A stretch of 64,000 nt of DNA, from assembly GCA_964504565.1 (NCBI GenBank), contig CAZDEY010000012.1, positions 1 through 64,000 of the forward strand. Direction: 5' to 3'. A program made the position numbers and the translations under genes. This document shows positions 1 through 6,717 of this stretch, one piece after another. The notes under the pieces were generated by a model. It was not told the origin of the DNA and did no database searches. It saw nothing but the letters and a program-made list of their open reading frames with translations. The number at the start of each line of letters is the position of its first letter. Positions within the stretch are counted from its first letter, which is position 1. The DNA is from Cesiribacter sp964504565 (GTDB taxonomy: Bacteria > Bacteroidota > Bacteroidia > Cytophagales > Cyclobacteriaceae).

Positions 1-43
1 TCTCTCTCCCCTCAAAACCCCCAACCACTTTCCGTTTGGGTTT

Positions 44-75
44 GCAAAGGTAGGACTAAACTTTTTAACTACAAA
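44..75 (-). promoter_or_regulatory. Leftward promoter, copy nearest the left edge
   Basis: On the minus strand the -7 box is TACCTTTGC (44-52) and a TTTG -33 box lies at 72-75, with 19 nt between them, the classic Bacteroidota spacing. The start region after the box reads AAACCCAAACGG, a C-rich discriminator also seen in the two upstream copies. Confidence 0.75.
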
Positions 76-202
76 CAATTTTCTGAAGAAAATTTTAAGC
101 AATTAATCAACTTAGTCTAAGGTTCTTCAAATCAATCTTTGATTTCCTCGCACTCCAGTTTTCAATTTTTTAAGCTTGTTTGCTTTTCCCTCGATTGGGA
201 TT

Positions 203-233
203 GCAAAGGTAAGGAAGGTTTTTCTAATCGCAA
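203..233 (-). promoter_or_regulatory. Leftward promoter, middle copy
   Basis: The minus strand reads TTG (231-233), 19 nt, then TACCTTTGC (203-211). An A/T-rich block with long T runs lies just upstream (about 240-290) and could act as an UP element. The discriminator AATCCCAATCG resembles those of the other two copies. Confidence 0.75.
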
Positions 234-380
234 GCTTTAAGTAAAACTTTTTTTTAGTAATTTTTCAGATTAATATATCTGAATATTCCTTACGCTTAAA
301 AAATTTTAATAGCCTCAAAATCAGAATTATAATTCTAACATTTTAGCTATTACCAGACTGCCTTTTGCCGTTCTGGGAGT

Positions 381-413
381 GCAAAGGTAGCACCTTTCTT
401 TTCTTCTAAACAA
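381..413 (-). promoter_or_regulatory. Leftward promoter, farthest copy
   Basis: The minus strand reads TTG (411-413), 21 nt, then TACCTTTGC (381-389), followed by ACTCCCAGAACGG. The gene to the right (stop at 463) also reads leftward, so this promoter lies just after its end. Confidence 0.7.
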
Positions 414-462
414 GCAATTGTAAAACCTTTTTTAAACTTATTTATAAGGTACTAGTTATGAA

Positions 463-975
463 CTATTTTCTAGCAGATTTAAATACCGGCACGGTACTAC
501 ACGGCTCTCCGTACATTATACTAGACGCAATAGACGCTAGTTTAAACGATAGCTTTGTATACGCAGATTGGGGAACCGGTCTTTTACTGCATCCCTTAAT
601 TACTAATTTTGCCCCGGAATATTCCTTCCAATCTTTTTCTTCTATTAACCTAGTGAACAAGATATCTTCCAGCTCCGGCAATGTGCCCAGATGAACCTCT
701 TTGGCTAGGCCGGCAAGTTTAGAAGCAATTAACATATAGGCCCAAACCGGAATAATAGCATCCTCGCTACAAAATATTGCCACGAATCCATCGGCGTATT
801 GCTCCCATGAATGTTCTTTTACCCAGGCTCTAAAATCTTTCTCCCGCAGAAGCATCCCCTGATATAATACCGGGGCAATATCTAGTTCGTACCTCTTACC
901 CTCCGGATACAGTTCTTCCAGATCTATAGTTTGAAGCGTACTGTTGGCTACCCGATTAATTATTGGATTGTCCAT
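463..975 (-). CDS. DUF2480 family protein
   Basis: A 170-residue protein that I recognise as the DUF2480 family of Bacteroidota, with no known function. Typical family segments are visible: an N-terminal NRVANSTLQTIDLEELYPEG, a central WAYMLIASKL, and the C-terminal KGCSKRPVP and CSTVPV, which hold conserved cysteines. There is no signal peptide or membrane segment, so it should be cytoplasmic. It starts 5 nt after the tsaB stop codon and is probably the last gene of the rpmH-rnpA-protease-permease-tsaB unit. The lack of a clear terminator before the tandem promoters at 381-413 is unusual. Confidence 0.85.
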   Translation of the reverse strand: MDNPIINRVANSTLQTIDLEELYPEGKRYELDIAPVLYQGMLLREKDFRAWVKEHSWEQYADGFVAIFCSEDAIIPVWAYMLIASKLAGLAKEVHLGTLPELEDILFTRLIEEKDWKEYSGAKLVIKGCSKRPVPQSAYTKLSFKLASIASSIMYGEPCSTVPVFKSARK

Positions 976-980
976 TGTAG

Positions 981-1658
981 TTATTTAGTTAGCGGCCGAC
1001 CACCAAATTCTTTTAAGTAAATGGGCTCAGAATAGGCCAAATCAGCGTATTCTTTATTTTTGAACTTTCTGAATGCCAAACCTCCCATAGTAGAGGCTAA
1101 AGGCTCTACCCCTTCTACAAATTTAGCGTTTGGATGATTCAAAACTGACCGGCATTTGGTAGATCCGCTTCCAAAGAACCATACTCTACCATTAGCCAAT
1201 TCAGTACTAAAGCTAGAATTTTCTACTATTGTCGGTTGCATTTGCGTAATTCTTTCCCCTTTAGCCGAGCTTAGTTGAGTATAAACCTCCATTCGGCGGG
1301 CATCTAGCATTGGGCAAAGTTTGTCAGACTTAGGTATAAACGGGAGGACGGCCTGCTCCAATACATCTAACGTACTTAGCGTTAATAGCGGAATACCCAG
1401 CCCAAAACATAAACCTTTGGCGGTGGAAAGGCCAATACGCAAACCAGTATAGGAACCCGGACCATTACTGACGGCAACAGCCGCTAATTCATTTAGATTT
1501 ATTGAGCAGCACTTCAGTAAATCATCAATCATAACTGTAAGCAACCCGCTATGCGATTTATCGATATGCAATTGTTGGGCTCCAACTAAAGCTCCACCAG
1601 AGTGCAATGCTACGGAGCTAACTTTGGTGGAAGTTTCCAGACTAAGAATGTACGCCAT
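981..1658 (-). CDS. tsaB: tRNA threonylcarbamoyladenosine biosynthesis protein TsaB
   Basis: TsaB is the inactive ASKHA-fold partner of TsaD in the complex that makes the t6A37 modification of ANN-decoding tRNAs. The 225 residues start with LSLETSTKVSSVALHSGG, the degenerate nucleotide-binding loop of the fold, and carry the signature GPGSYTGLRIGLSTAKGL near residues 64-82. The length fits the family (about 220-230). The C-terminal part is variable, as is usual for TsaB. The gene lies between a TauE-type permease (29 nt upstream) and DUF2480. tsaD, tsaC and tsaE are not in this window. Confidence 0.93.
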   Translation of the reverse strand: MAYILSLETSTKVSSVALHSGGALVGAQQLHIDKSHSGLLTVMIDDLLKCCSINLNELAAVAVSNGPGSYTGLRIGLSTAKGLCFGLGIPLLTLSTLDVLEQAVLPFIPKSDKLCPMLDARRMEVYTQLSSAKGERITQMQPTIVENSSFSTELANGRVWFFGSGSTKCRSVLNHPNAKFVEGVEPLASTMGGLAFRKFKNKEYADLAYSEPIYLKEFGGRPLTK

Positions 1659-1687
1659 TACGGATACGCGCCCAGCGTTTTATTTAT

Positions 1688-2509
1688 TTAAAGGTATAAT
1701 TCGCCTAGTTCCCATAGCTTGGAAACCATAACTATCAGCAAAAATAAGGAAAAAATATAGCTTAAGATTTTAACCGGAAGTTTGCGTGCCACCTTAACCC
1801 CTATGGGCGAACCTACCACCACCCCGGCCGAAAGGGTAAGGGCAACCGACCATACCAAATAGCCGGTACTCCACGAATCTGGCGGCCCCACTACGCCCTG
1901 AAAGCTATTGTAGATAGTCATGATGCCGGAGCTCATTACTATCATGCCCAGCGATATAGTTTTTGCGCGGCGAAATTCCATACCTAAACCTAAATTTAAT
2001 ATAGGCACAATTATGGCCCCGCCGCCTAAACCAGATAGGGAGGCAATTAAGCCCCCGGATACACCGCTACCCGCCAACCACCTATTCCGGTCTTTATTAT
2101 TAGGATTGTAGGTAGAGGGGCTACCCGCCGACTTTACGGTTCGGAATAATATGAACGCCAGGATAAATACGATTACGATATTGAAAATTCGCTGATCGTA
2201 CCACTCAGTATTTACTATAAACTTTAAAGAAAGTAAGGATACACATACCGCGGCAATGCCTACCCAAAGGGTATCGACCGGGTAAAACTCGCCTTTGCGG
2301 GCGTGGGCTATTACCCCGGTAAGCGAGGCAGCAAAAGTGCCGAAAAGCGAATTGGCAATTACAAACTGAACCAACTCTTCTTGTGGTACACCTATATTCC
2401 CGAGAATAATTGGTAAAATAACTATGTAAAGAATTCCGCCGCCTATGCCTAATAAACCGGCAAAAAAGCCGCCGGCCAGGCCCAGCAGAACCAAGGTTAA
2501 ACTATCCAT
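1688..2509 (-). CDS. TauE/SafE family sulfite or organic-acid exporter-like permease
   Basis: A 273-residue integral membrane protein with about eight hydrophobic segments. The family's internal duplication is clear: a glycine-rich helix GFFAGLLGIGGGILY near residue 15 is repeated as GLIASLSGLGGGAIIVPIL near residue 153. TauE/SafE proteins move sulfite, sulfoacetate or related anions across the inner membrane, but the substrate here cannot be read from sequence. It begins 3 nt after the S41 protease stop, so the two are probably cotranslated. No sulfur-metabolism genes are nearby. Confidence 0.88.
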   Translation of the reverse strand: MDSLTLVLLGLAGGFFAGLLGIGGGILYIVILPIILGNIGVPQEELVQFVIANSLFGTFAASLTGVIAHARKGEFYPVDTLWVGIAAVCVSLLSLKFIVNTEWYDQRIFNIVIVFILAFILFRTVKSAGSPSTYNPNNKDRNRWLAGSGVSGGLIASLSGLGGGAIIVPILNLGLGMEFRRAKTISLGMIVMSSGIMTIYNSFQGVVGPPDSWSTGYLVWSVALTLSAGVVVGSPIGVKVARKLPVKILSYIFSLFLLIVMVSKLWELGELYL

Positions 2510-2512
2510 GCA

Positions 2513-4168
2513 TTACTTCCGCAGCAGCTTTTGGTAGGCTGCCGGGTCTTGCAAGATAGCTAATGCAGCTTTAACATCCGGGTCATTATCGAAAGAAGCT
2601 ACCATAATACCACTCTGCAGATAGTATCGTCCGGCAATTTCCTGGCGTAGTAAATGCATTATTTCACTCTTAAACTCCACCAAATCGCGCGATTTATCGT
2701 GTGCAAACTTCTGGCGTAAGGCATCTAGCTGGGGTTTAATAGAAGAATAGCTTTTCTCTAGTTTACTGGCTTCTTCCAACTGGTTTATCTCTTCTTCTAC
2801 CTGAGTGGTATACGAATAATCTTTCCCTTCCAGCCACTTGATGAAATCAGTATACAACTTATCATTTACTACAAACTCCTTAACCGGAGGCAGGCTTTCG
2901 TGCCGGTTTTGGTATTCGGTGGCAAAATCGAAAATCAGGCCATTGGCTAATAGTGCGGTAGAAATAGGGGCTAGCGGCTCAGGCTCAACCAGCCTGTCCG
3001 GGTCAATGCCGCCGCCATCGTAAACAGGCCGCCCGCTTTGAGTAAGAAATTTTACCTTTAAGGAATCAGCAATTTTGCCGGCACTACCGTCTTCACTCCG
3101 GTTTCCGTAGTCAATAGCTTGTATACAGCGGCCGCTGGGTATATAATACTTTGCAGTAGTAACCTTTAGCTGGCTGTTATAACTAAGCGGGCGGGCCGTT
3201 TGTACTAAACCTTTACCAAAGGTTTTGTCGCCTATCAGTACTCCCCTATCGTAATCCTGAATTACACCGGCGACAATTTCTGAAGCTGAAGCACTGCGGC
3301 TACTTACCAAAACAGTAATTGGAATGTCTAGATCCAATGGCTCCTGGCGGGCGTAGTAGGTTTGGTTAGATTCCGAGGTTTTACCTTTAATGCTTACAAC
3401 TTCCTCTCCTTTCGGAATAAACAGGTTAGAAATTTTTATGGCCTCGTCTAATAAGCCGCCCGGATTATCGCGCAAATCCAGCATCAGGCTCTTGGCACCT
3501 TCTTTTTTCAGGTTTTCTACTGCTTCTTTTACTTCGCCGGAAGCGTTAGTAGTAAAATCGGAAAGCTTTACATAGCCAACATTATTACTGAGCATTCCGT
3601 AATACGGTACATTGTTTACTGTAATGTGTTCCCGCACTAAGGTAATTTCTAGGGGTTCGGTAACTCCAAAACGGGTAATAGTAAGGGTAACTTTGGTATT
3701 GGCCTGGCCCTTCATCAGGCGGTTTATCTCGTCGCTGGATTTATCGTTGATGTCAATTCCATCTACCTTTTCAATAATATCGCCAATACGAAGCCCGAAT
3801 TTATCGGCCGGATACCCCTCGTAGGGCATCAGTATAGTTTGCTTGCCGTTACGTAAGCCTACTACCGCACCAATTCCTCCGTACTCGCCGGTAGTTTGGG
3901 TCCTGAAATCCTCAATTCTATCTTCCGGAATATAGACTGTATACGGATCTAATGAGGCTAGCATAGCGTTAATGCCAGTTTGCATCAGTTCATTAGGGTT
4001 AACATCGTCTACGTAATACGTATTAATCTCTTTGTAGACCGTAGCAAAAATATCCAGGTTCTTTACTATAGCAAAGTACTTTTCGCCGGGGTCGGTATAC
4101 GAGAAAAGGGTAAGCGAGCCTAGCCCTATACTAATAAAGAGGGTTGAACGCAAGATAAAATTCTTCAT
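2513..4168 (-). CDS. S41 family C-terminal processing peptidase (CtpA/Prc-like)
   Basis: A periplasmic serine protease of 551 residues, counted from the ATG at 4168; an upstream in-frame TTG at 4195 is a weaker start. Residues 1-25 form a signal peptide or anchor. A PDZ domain (about 80-165) recognises C-terminal tails, followed by the S41 catalytic core with GGLLDEAI. The Ser/Lys dyad can be placed by the Prc spacing of 25: Ser294 in SRSASASE and Lys319 in FGKGLVQ. A helical region follows the core. It likely cleaves envelope proteins at their C-terminus. It lies 42 nt after rnpA. Confidence 0.92.
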   Translation of the reverse strand: MKNFILRSTLFISIGLGSLTLFSYTDPGEKYFAIVKNLDIFATVYKEINTYYVDDVNPNELMQTGINAMLASLDPYTVYIPEDRIEDFRTQTTGEYGGIGAVVGLRNGKQTILMPYEGYPADKFGLRIGDIIEKVDGIDINDKSSDEINRLMKGQANTKVTLTITRFGVTEPLEITLVREHITVNNVPYYGMLSNNVGYVKLSDFTTNASGEVKEAVENLKKEGAKSLMLDLRDNPGGLLDEAIKISNLFIPKGEEVVSIKGKTSESNQTYYARQEPLDLDIPITVLVSSRSASASEIVAGVIQDYDRGVLIGDKTFGKGLVQTARPLSYNSQLKVTTAKYYIPSGRCIQAIDYGNRSEDGSAGKIADSLKVKFLTQSGRPVYDGGGIDPDRLVEPEPLAPISTALLANGLIFDFATEYQNRHESLPPVKEFVVNDKLYTDFIKWLEGKDYSYTTQVEEEINQLEEASKLEKSYSSIKPQLDALRQKFAHDKSRDLVEFKSEIMHLLRQEIAGRYYLQSGIMVASFDNDPDVKAALAILQDPAAYQKLLRK

Positions 4169-4210
4169 AAATAAAAGCTGAAATGGTAAGCTCAAGGCCT
4201 TCGGGCGATC

Positions 4211-4654
4211 CTAATCCGGGCGGCCTTGACCAGACTGGCTCGTACCTGCTAAACGCTGCAGTGCCTGGTTTAGTTTATCATCAAGTTCCGGATACGGCAA
4301 TACCTCACGGGCCATATAAACTATTCCTACAATGTAGTAGTGCGAGTTAGGAATTAAAAGTTCACCTTTAGCCTTACGAAATGCCTCGCGCAGGCGGCGC
4401 TTAACTAAATTACGGTGAACGGCCTTACGGATATTACGCTTGGGCACGCTAATGAGTACCTGAATACGCGGGGTCTCTATTACCTGAGGTAGTAGTGATG
4501 GAAGTATTGCCTGGCGGGCTTCTGCTTCGGTTACTTTAAGAAAAAGCAACCGGATTGGATATACCTTAAGGCTTTTCCCCTCGGCAAATAGTTTGCTTAT
4601 AGCGCTACGTCGGCATAAGCGCTCCCATTTGGCAAAGCCCTGCGGTTTATTCAT
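4211..4654 (-). CDS. rnpA: Ribonuclease P protein component
   Basis: The protein subunit of RNase P, which removes 5' leaders from pre-tRNAs. The RNR-type basic helix is visible as KRNIRKAVHRNLVKRRLREA. I place the start at the ATG at 4654, giving MNKPQGFAKWERL (147 residues); a TTG two codons upstream is possible but would sit against the U-tract of the preceding hairpin. Its position directly after rpmH is the nearly universal rpmH-rnpA pair. The protein has a longer central loop (about residues 50-65) than E. coli RnpA. Confidence 0.93.
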   Translation of the reverse strand: MNKPQGFAKWERLCRRSAISKLFAEGKSLKVYPIRLLFLKVTEAEARQAILPSLLPQVIETPRIQVLISVPKRNIRKAVHRNLVKRRLREAFRKAKGELLIPNSHYYIVGIVYMAREVLPYPELDDKLNQALQRLAGTSQSGQGRPD

Positions 4655-4658
4655 AAAC

Positions 4659-4680
4659 AAAAAAAGCGCCCGAAAGCGCT
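4659..4680 (-). terminator. Terminator-like hairpin between rpmH and rnpA
   Basis: The minus strand shows AGCGC, loop TTTCGG, GCGCT and then seven T. The 5-bp stem is short but GC-rich with a clean U-tract. It ends only 4 nt before the rnpA ATG, so it probably attenuates rnpA relative to rpmH. Confidence 0.65.
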
Positions 4681-4704
4681 AAAGATTTTATATGTGTTTA
4701 AAGC

Positions 4705-4863
4705 TTAACGCTTGTGACGGCGTTCGCTGGAAACAGATATTTTTTTGCGTCCTTTAGCCCGACGACGAGCAAGTACAGCACGTCCGTTAGCAGTAGCCAT
4801 CCGAGAACGGAAGCCGTGCTTGTTTCTTCTTTTGCGTTGCGAAGGTTGATAAGTTCTTTTCAT
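4705..4863 (-). CDS. rpmH: 50S ribosomal protein L34
   Basis: A 52-residue, very basic protein: MKRTYQPSQRKRRNKHGF, then RMATANGRAVLARRRAKGRK, the L34 signature, with the short C-terminal tail SVSSERRHKR. L34 sits in the large subunit near the exit tunnel. The ATG at 4863 is the only sensible start. A well-formed promoter lies 44-75 nt upstream, and a hairpin separates the gene from rnpA. Confidence 0.97.
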   Translation of the reverse strand: MKRTYQPSQRKRRNKHGFRSRMATANGRAVLARRRAKGRKKISVSSERRHKR

Positions 4864-4906
4864 GGCCTTATAACTAATGCTTCTAGTTTCTTTCTCTAAT
4901 AGGGCT

Positions 4907-4938
4907 GCAAATTTAAACTATTGATTTTAAACTTGCAA
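4907..4938 (-). promoter_or_regulatory. Promoter of rpmH
   Basis: The minus strand carries TTG (4936-4938), 20 nt, then TAAATTTGC (4907-4915), matching the Bacteroidota consensus TAnnTTTG. It lies between the stop of the upstream gene (4954) and the rpmH ATG (4863). Confidence 0.75.
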
Positions 4939-4953
4939 CTGAAAGTTTTAATA

Positions 4954-5400
4954 TTAGAAATTAAGTGCCTGTTCTAAATCTCGCCGGTACTCAATGTGAA
5001 GCTCCTTAAATTTCTCCCGACCAAATTGCTCGAAAATTTCTTCGCGGCCGGCTTCTACGCATTTAACAAACCAATCTTCGTTGGGTAAAATTTTTCTATG
5101 ATGCTTTAATCCGTACTTAGTAAGCATTTCTAACTTCCATACCGAAAAATACCACACCATAGAGGGCTGATGAAATGCTTTTAAATTACGCTTATCAAAA
5201 ATAAATCGCTGGGGTAAGTGTTGAGCAATTATTTGGCTGCAATTATTAAATGCTTCCTTAAATTTTTCAAATGGTATATAATCGGTAGTTGCCTGGCATA
5301 TTAGAGCCTCTCGTTGGGGGGCATACCATACTGCTACAAAGGTATTATCAAAAAGAGATTGCAGTTGAACTGCGGTTTCTTCAGTTAATTTAGTATGCAT
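4954..5400 (-). CDS. Small STAS/SpoIIAA-like protein next to a histidine kinase
   Basis: A 148-residue protein from the ATG at 5400 (MHTKLTEETAVQLQ). The upstream in-frame start at 5433 would overlap the kinase and is less likely. I see an alternating pattern: a strand with VWYAPQREALICQATTDYI, a helix with FKEAFNNCSQII, a strand with RFIFDKRNLKAF, and a C-terminal helix. This recalls small SpoIIAA/STAS-like proteins of Bacteroidota, in which the line 'L-D-R' precedes a helix. The family assignment is tentative. It starts 5 nt after the kinase stop, so a functional link with that kinase is likely but unproven. Confidence 0.6.
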   Translation of the reverse strand: MHTKLTEETAVQLQSLFDNTFVAVWYAPQREALICQATTDYIPFEKFKEAFNNCSQIIAQHLPQRFIFDKRNLKAFHQPSMVWYFSVWKLEMLTKYGLKHHRKILPNEDWFVKCVEAGREEIFEQFGREKFKELHIEYRRDLEQALNF

Positions 5401-5405
5401 AATAA

Positions 5406-6371
5406 CTACTTGCTTAGAATAATTTGGGCACACAGCCCGCCCTGAGGTACATTAGCCAGAGCCAGCTTCCCCTTAAGTTGGTTTACCGCTAGTTTAGCAT
5501 AGTAAAGACCAAGCCCATTACCCTTAGAGGCTATATGCCCGCGGTAAAACATATTAAATATTTGGGGTTTAACTTCCTGGGCAATACCCGGGCCGTTATC
5601 GGTAACGGATATTAGCAACTTAGATTGTTCCTCATTAACAACTAAGCTTACGGTAGGCTGTACAGAAACTTCGGCTTGCAGAGTTGAGAAGAAAAAGGCG
5701 TTATCTAATAGACAATGTACTGCCCGGTCTAACAGGTCAGCGTCGGTAGTCCAGTTGTTAGGCAGGCTTATATCTTCAATAACCCGGTGCCGGGGGTGTT
5801 CGGTTTTATAAGCCGCCAAGGTTTTGCTCAGCATTTCTCGCACATTGGTATCGCCAGCCGCCAGTTCACCTTGGCGTACCTCAGCAATGGTTGTAAGGGT
5901 GCGGGTAAGCTTATCCAGCTTGTTAAGCGAATTGTCCAGCAATTCTATATACTGTTGACCAGGCTGGGTTACAGCCTCGGCCCGCAATAAGTTTAGCAGT
6001 CCCTTGGCCGAGCATATTGGCGATCTAAAATCGTGCGAGGAACGGTAAAATAGGGTATTGAGTTCATCGTGGGCTTTCTCCAGGCTCTCTTGAACTAACG
6101 CCCGCTCCCCTATTTCTTTCTTAAGCTCTACCACCGCCTGGCGCAATTCTTTTGTACGCTGGGCTACTGTATCTTCCAGCAAAGTATTTTGCTCCTTCAG
6201 CATTCTTTCTGACTCCTCCAGACGATCCTGCGTCTTTAGCATATACTTAGTAGTTTGCTCAAGCATATGCGACTGAGACGCCACTTGCTCGCGCAAGCGA
6301 AGAATCTCAGTTTCAGGGTCATCAGAAACAATCTGAAGTTTACGTTCTGAGCGAGGATTATTTGAGTTCAC
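5406..6371 (-). CDS. Cytoplasmic sensor histidine kinase
   Basis: A 321-residue HisKA/HATPase_c kinase without membrane segments or a PAS domain. Residues 20-105 form a long coiled coil rich in Glu, Arg and Leu that probably senses or transmits a signal by dimerisation. The H-box is SSHDFRSP with His113. The ATP-binding domain shows the N-box LLDNAFFF (Asn224), the G1 box DNGPGI (258-263) and the G2 box GNGLGLYYAK (284-293). All catalytic residues are present. No response regulator is adjacent; the small gene downstream may be its partner. Confidence 0.92.
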   Translation of the reverse strand: MNSNNPRSERKLQIVSDDPETEILRLREQVASQSHMLEQTTKYMLKTQDRLEESERMLKEQNTLLEDTVAQRTKELRQAVVELKKEIGERALVQESLEKAHDELNTLFYRSSHDFRSPICSAKGLLNLLRAEAVTQPGQQYIELLDNSLNKLDKLTRTLTTIAEVRQGELAAGDTNVREMLSKTLAAYKTEHPRHRVIEDISLPNNWTTDADLLDRAVHCLLDNAFFFSTLQAEVSVQPTVSLVVNEEQSKLLISVTDNGPGIAQEVKPQIFNMFYRGHIASKGNGLGLYYAKLAVNQLKGKLALANVPQGGLCAQIILSK

Positions 6372-6717
6372 AGGTAGTCTTCACTTCTCACTTCCAACAA
6401 TACAAAAGTACAGTTAGTAAAAGGATAAATCCAGTAGTTTTGTTGAAGATAAATTACTTAACTAGTACAGAGTATTAAACTACCGACTAGTAAGGATAGT
6501 CAGGTTAACGCTAAACCACCTACAGAAAGCGGATTAATTAGTAACTACACCTTTATAAACCTTTTCCCATTTTACTGTAGTTATAGTAGCTAGTAAGAGT
6601 TTTGGTAGAAAAAATAGCTTAATCTTACACCTTACAAACTAATCCTCATTTGGCAAGTAGAAATGAGTCCTTAGATTCAAAGTATACTAATACCACAATT
6701 AACTTTTAACTTACTAT
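6372..6717. other. Divergent intergenic region between kinase and M61 peptidase
   Basis: This 346-nt AT-rich gap holds no gene that I can support. A plausible kinase -7 box is described separately. On the plus strand TAGTTTTGT at 6435-6443 also fits TAnnTTTG, but it is 275 nt from the peptidase ATG and has no clear -33 box. No hairpins stand out. Confidence 0.5.
6402..6410 (-). promoter_or_regulatory. Possible -7 box of the histidine kinase gene
   Basis: The minus strand reads TACTTTTGT, matching TAnnTTTGY, 31 nt upstream of the kinase ATG. No convincing TTG lies at the right distance, so this is tentative. Confidence 0.4.

Larger units (their letters stand above)
1..462. other. AT-rich upstream region with three tandem leftward promoters
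   Basis: No convincing gene lies here. The stretch is rich in A and T tracts and holds three copies of GCAAAGGTA (plus strand), at 44, 203 and 381, each the reverse complement of a Bacteroidota -7 box. All three point left, out of the window. Tandem promoters of this kind usually precede rRNA or other very highly expressed operons; the gene they serve is not visible, so that is inference. Confidence 0.7.

Noticed and set aside
1..462. Three regularly spaced GCAAAGGTA copies as a repeat or CRISPR-like array
   Set aside because: The copies are 9 nt long and 160-180 nt apart, with no conserved spacers. They fit -7 boxes with -33 partners at the correct distance.
458..694. Rightward open frame of 78 codons
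   Set aside because: It lies wholly antisense to the well-supported DUF2480 gene and resembles nothing.
4193..4195. TTG start for the S41 protease
   Set aside because: The ATG at 4168 begins a normal signal peptide; the extra nine residues would spoil it.
5400..5433. Overlapping start of the STAS-like gene inside the kinase
   Set aside because: The ATG at 5400 gives a compact protein and a 5-nt gap; the upstream start adds an unlikely MCPNYSKQVVI leader.
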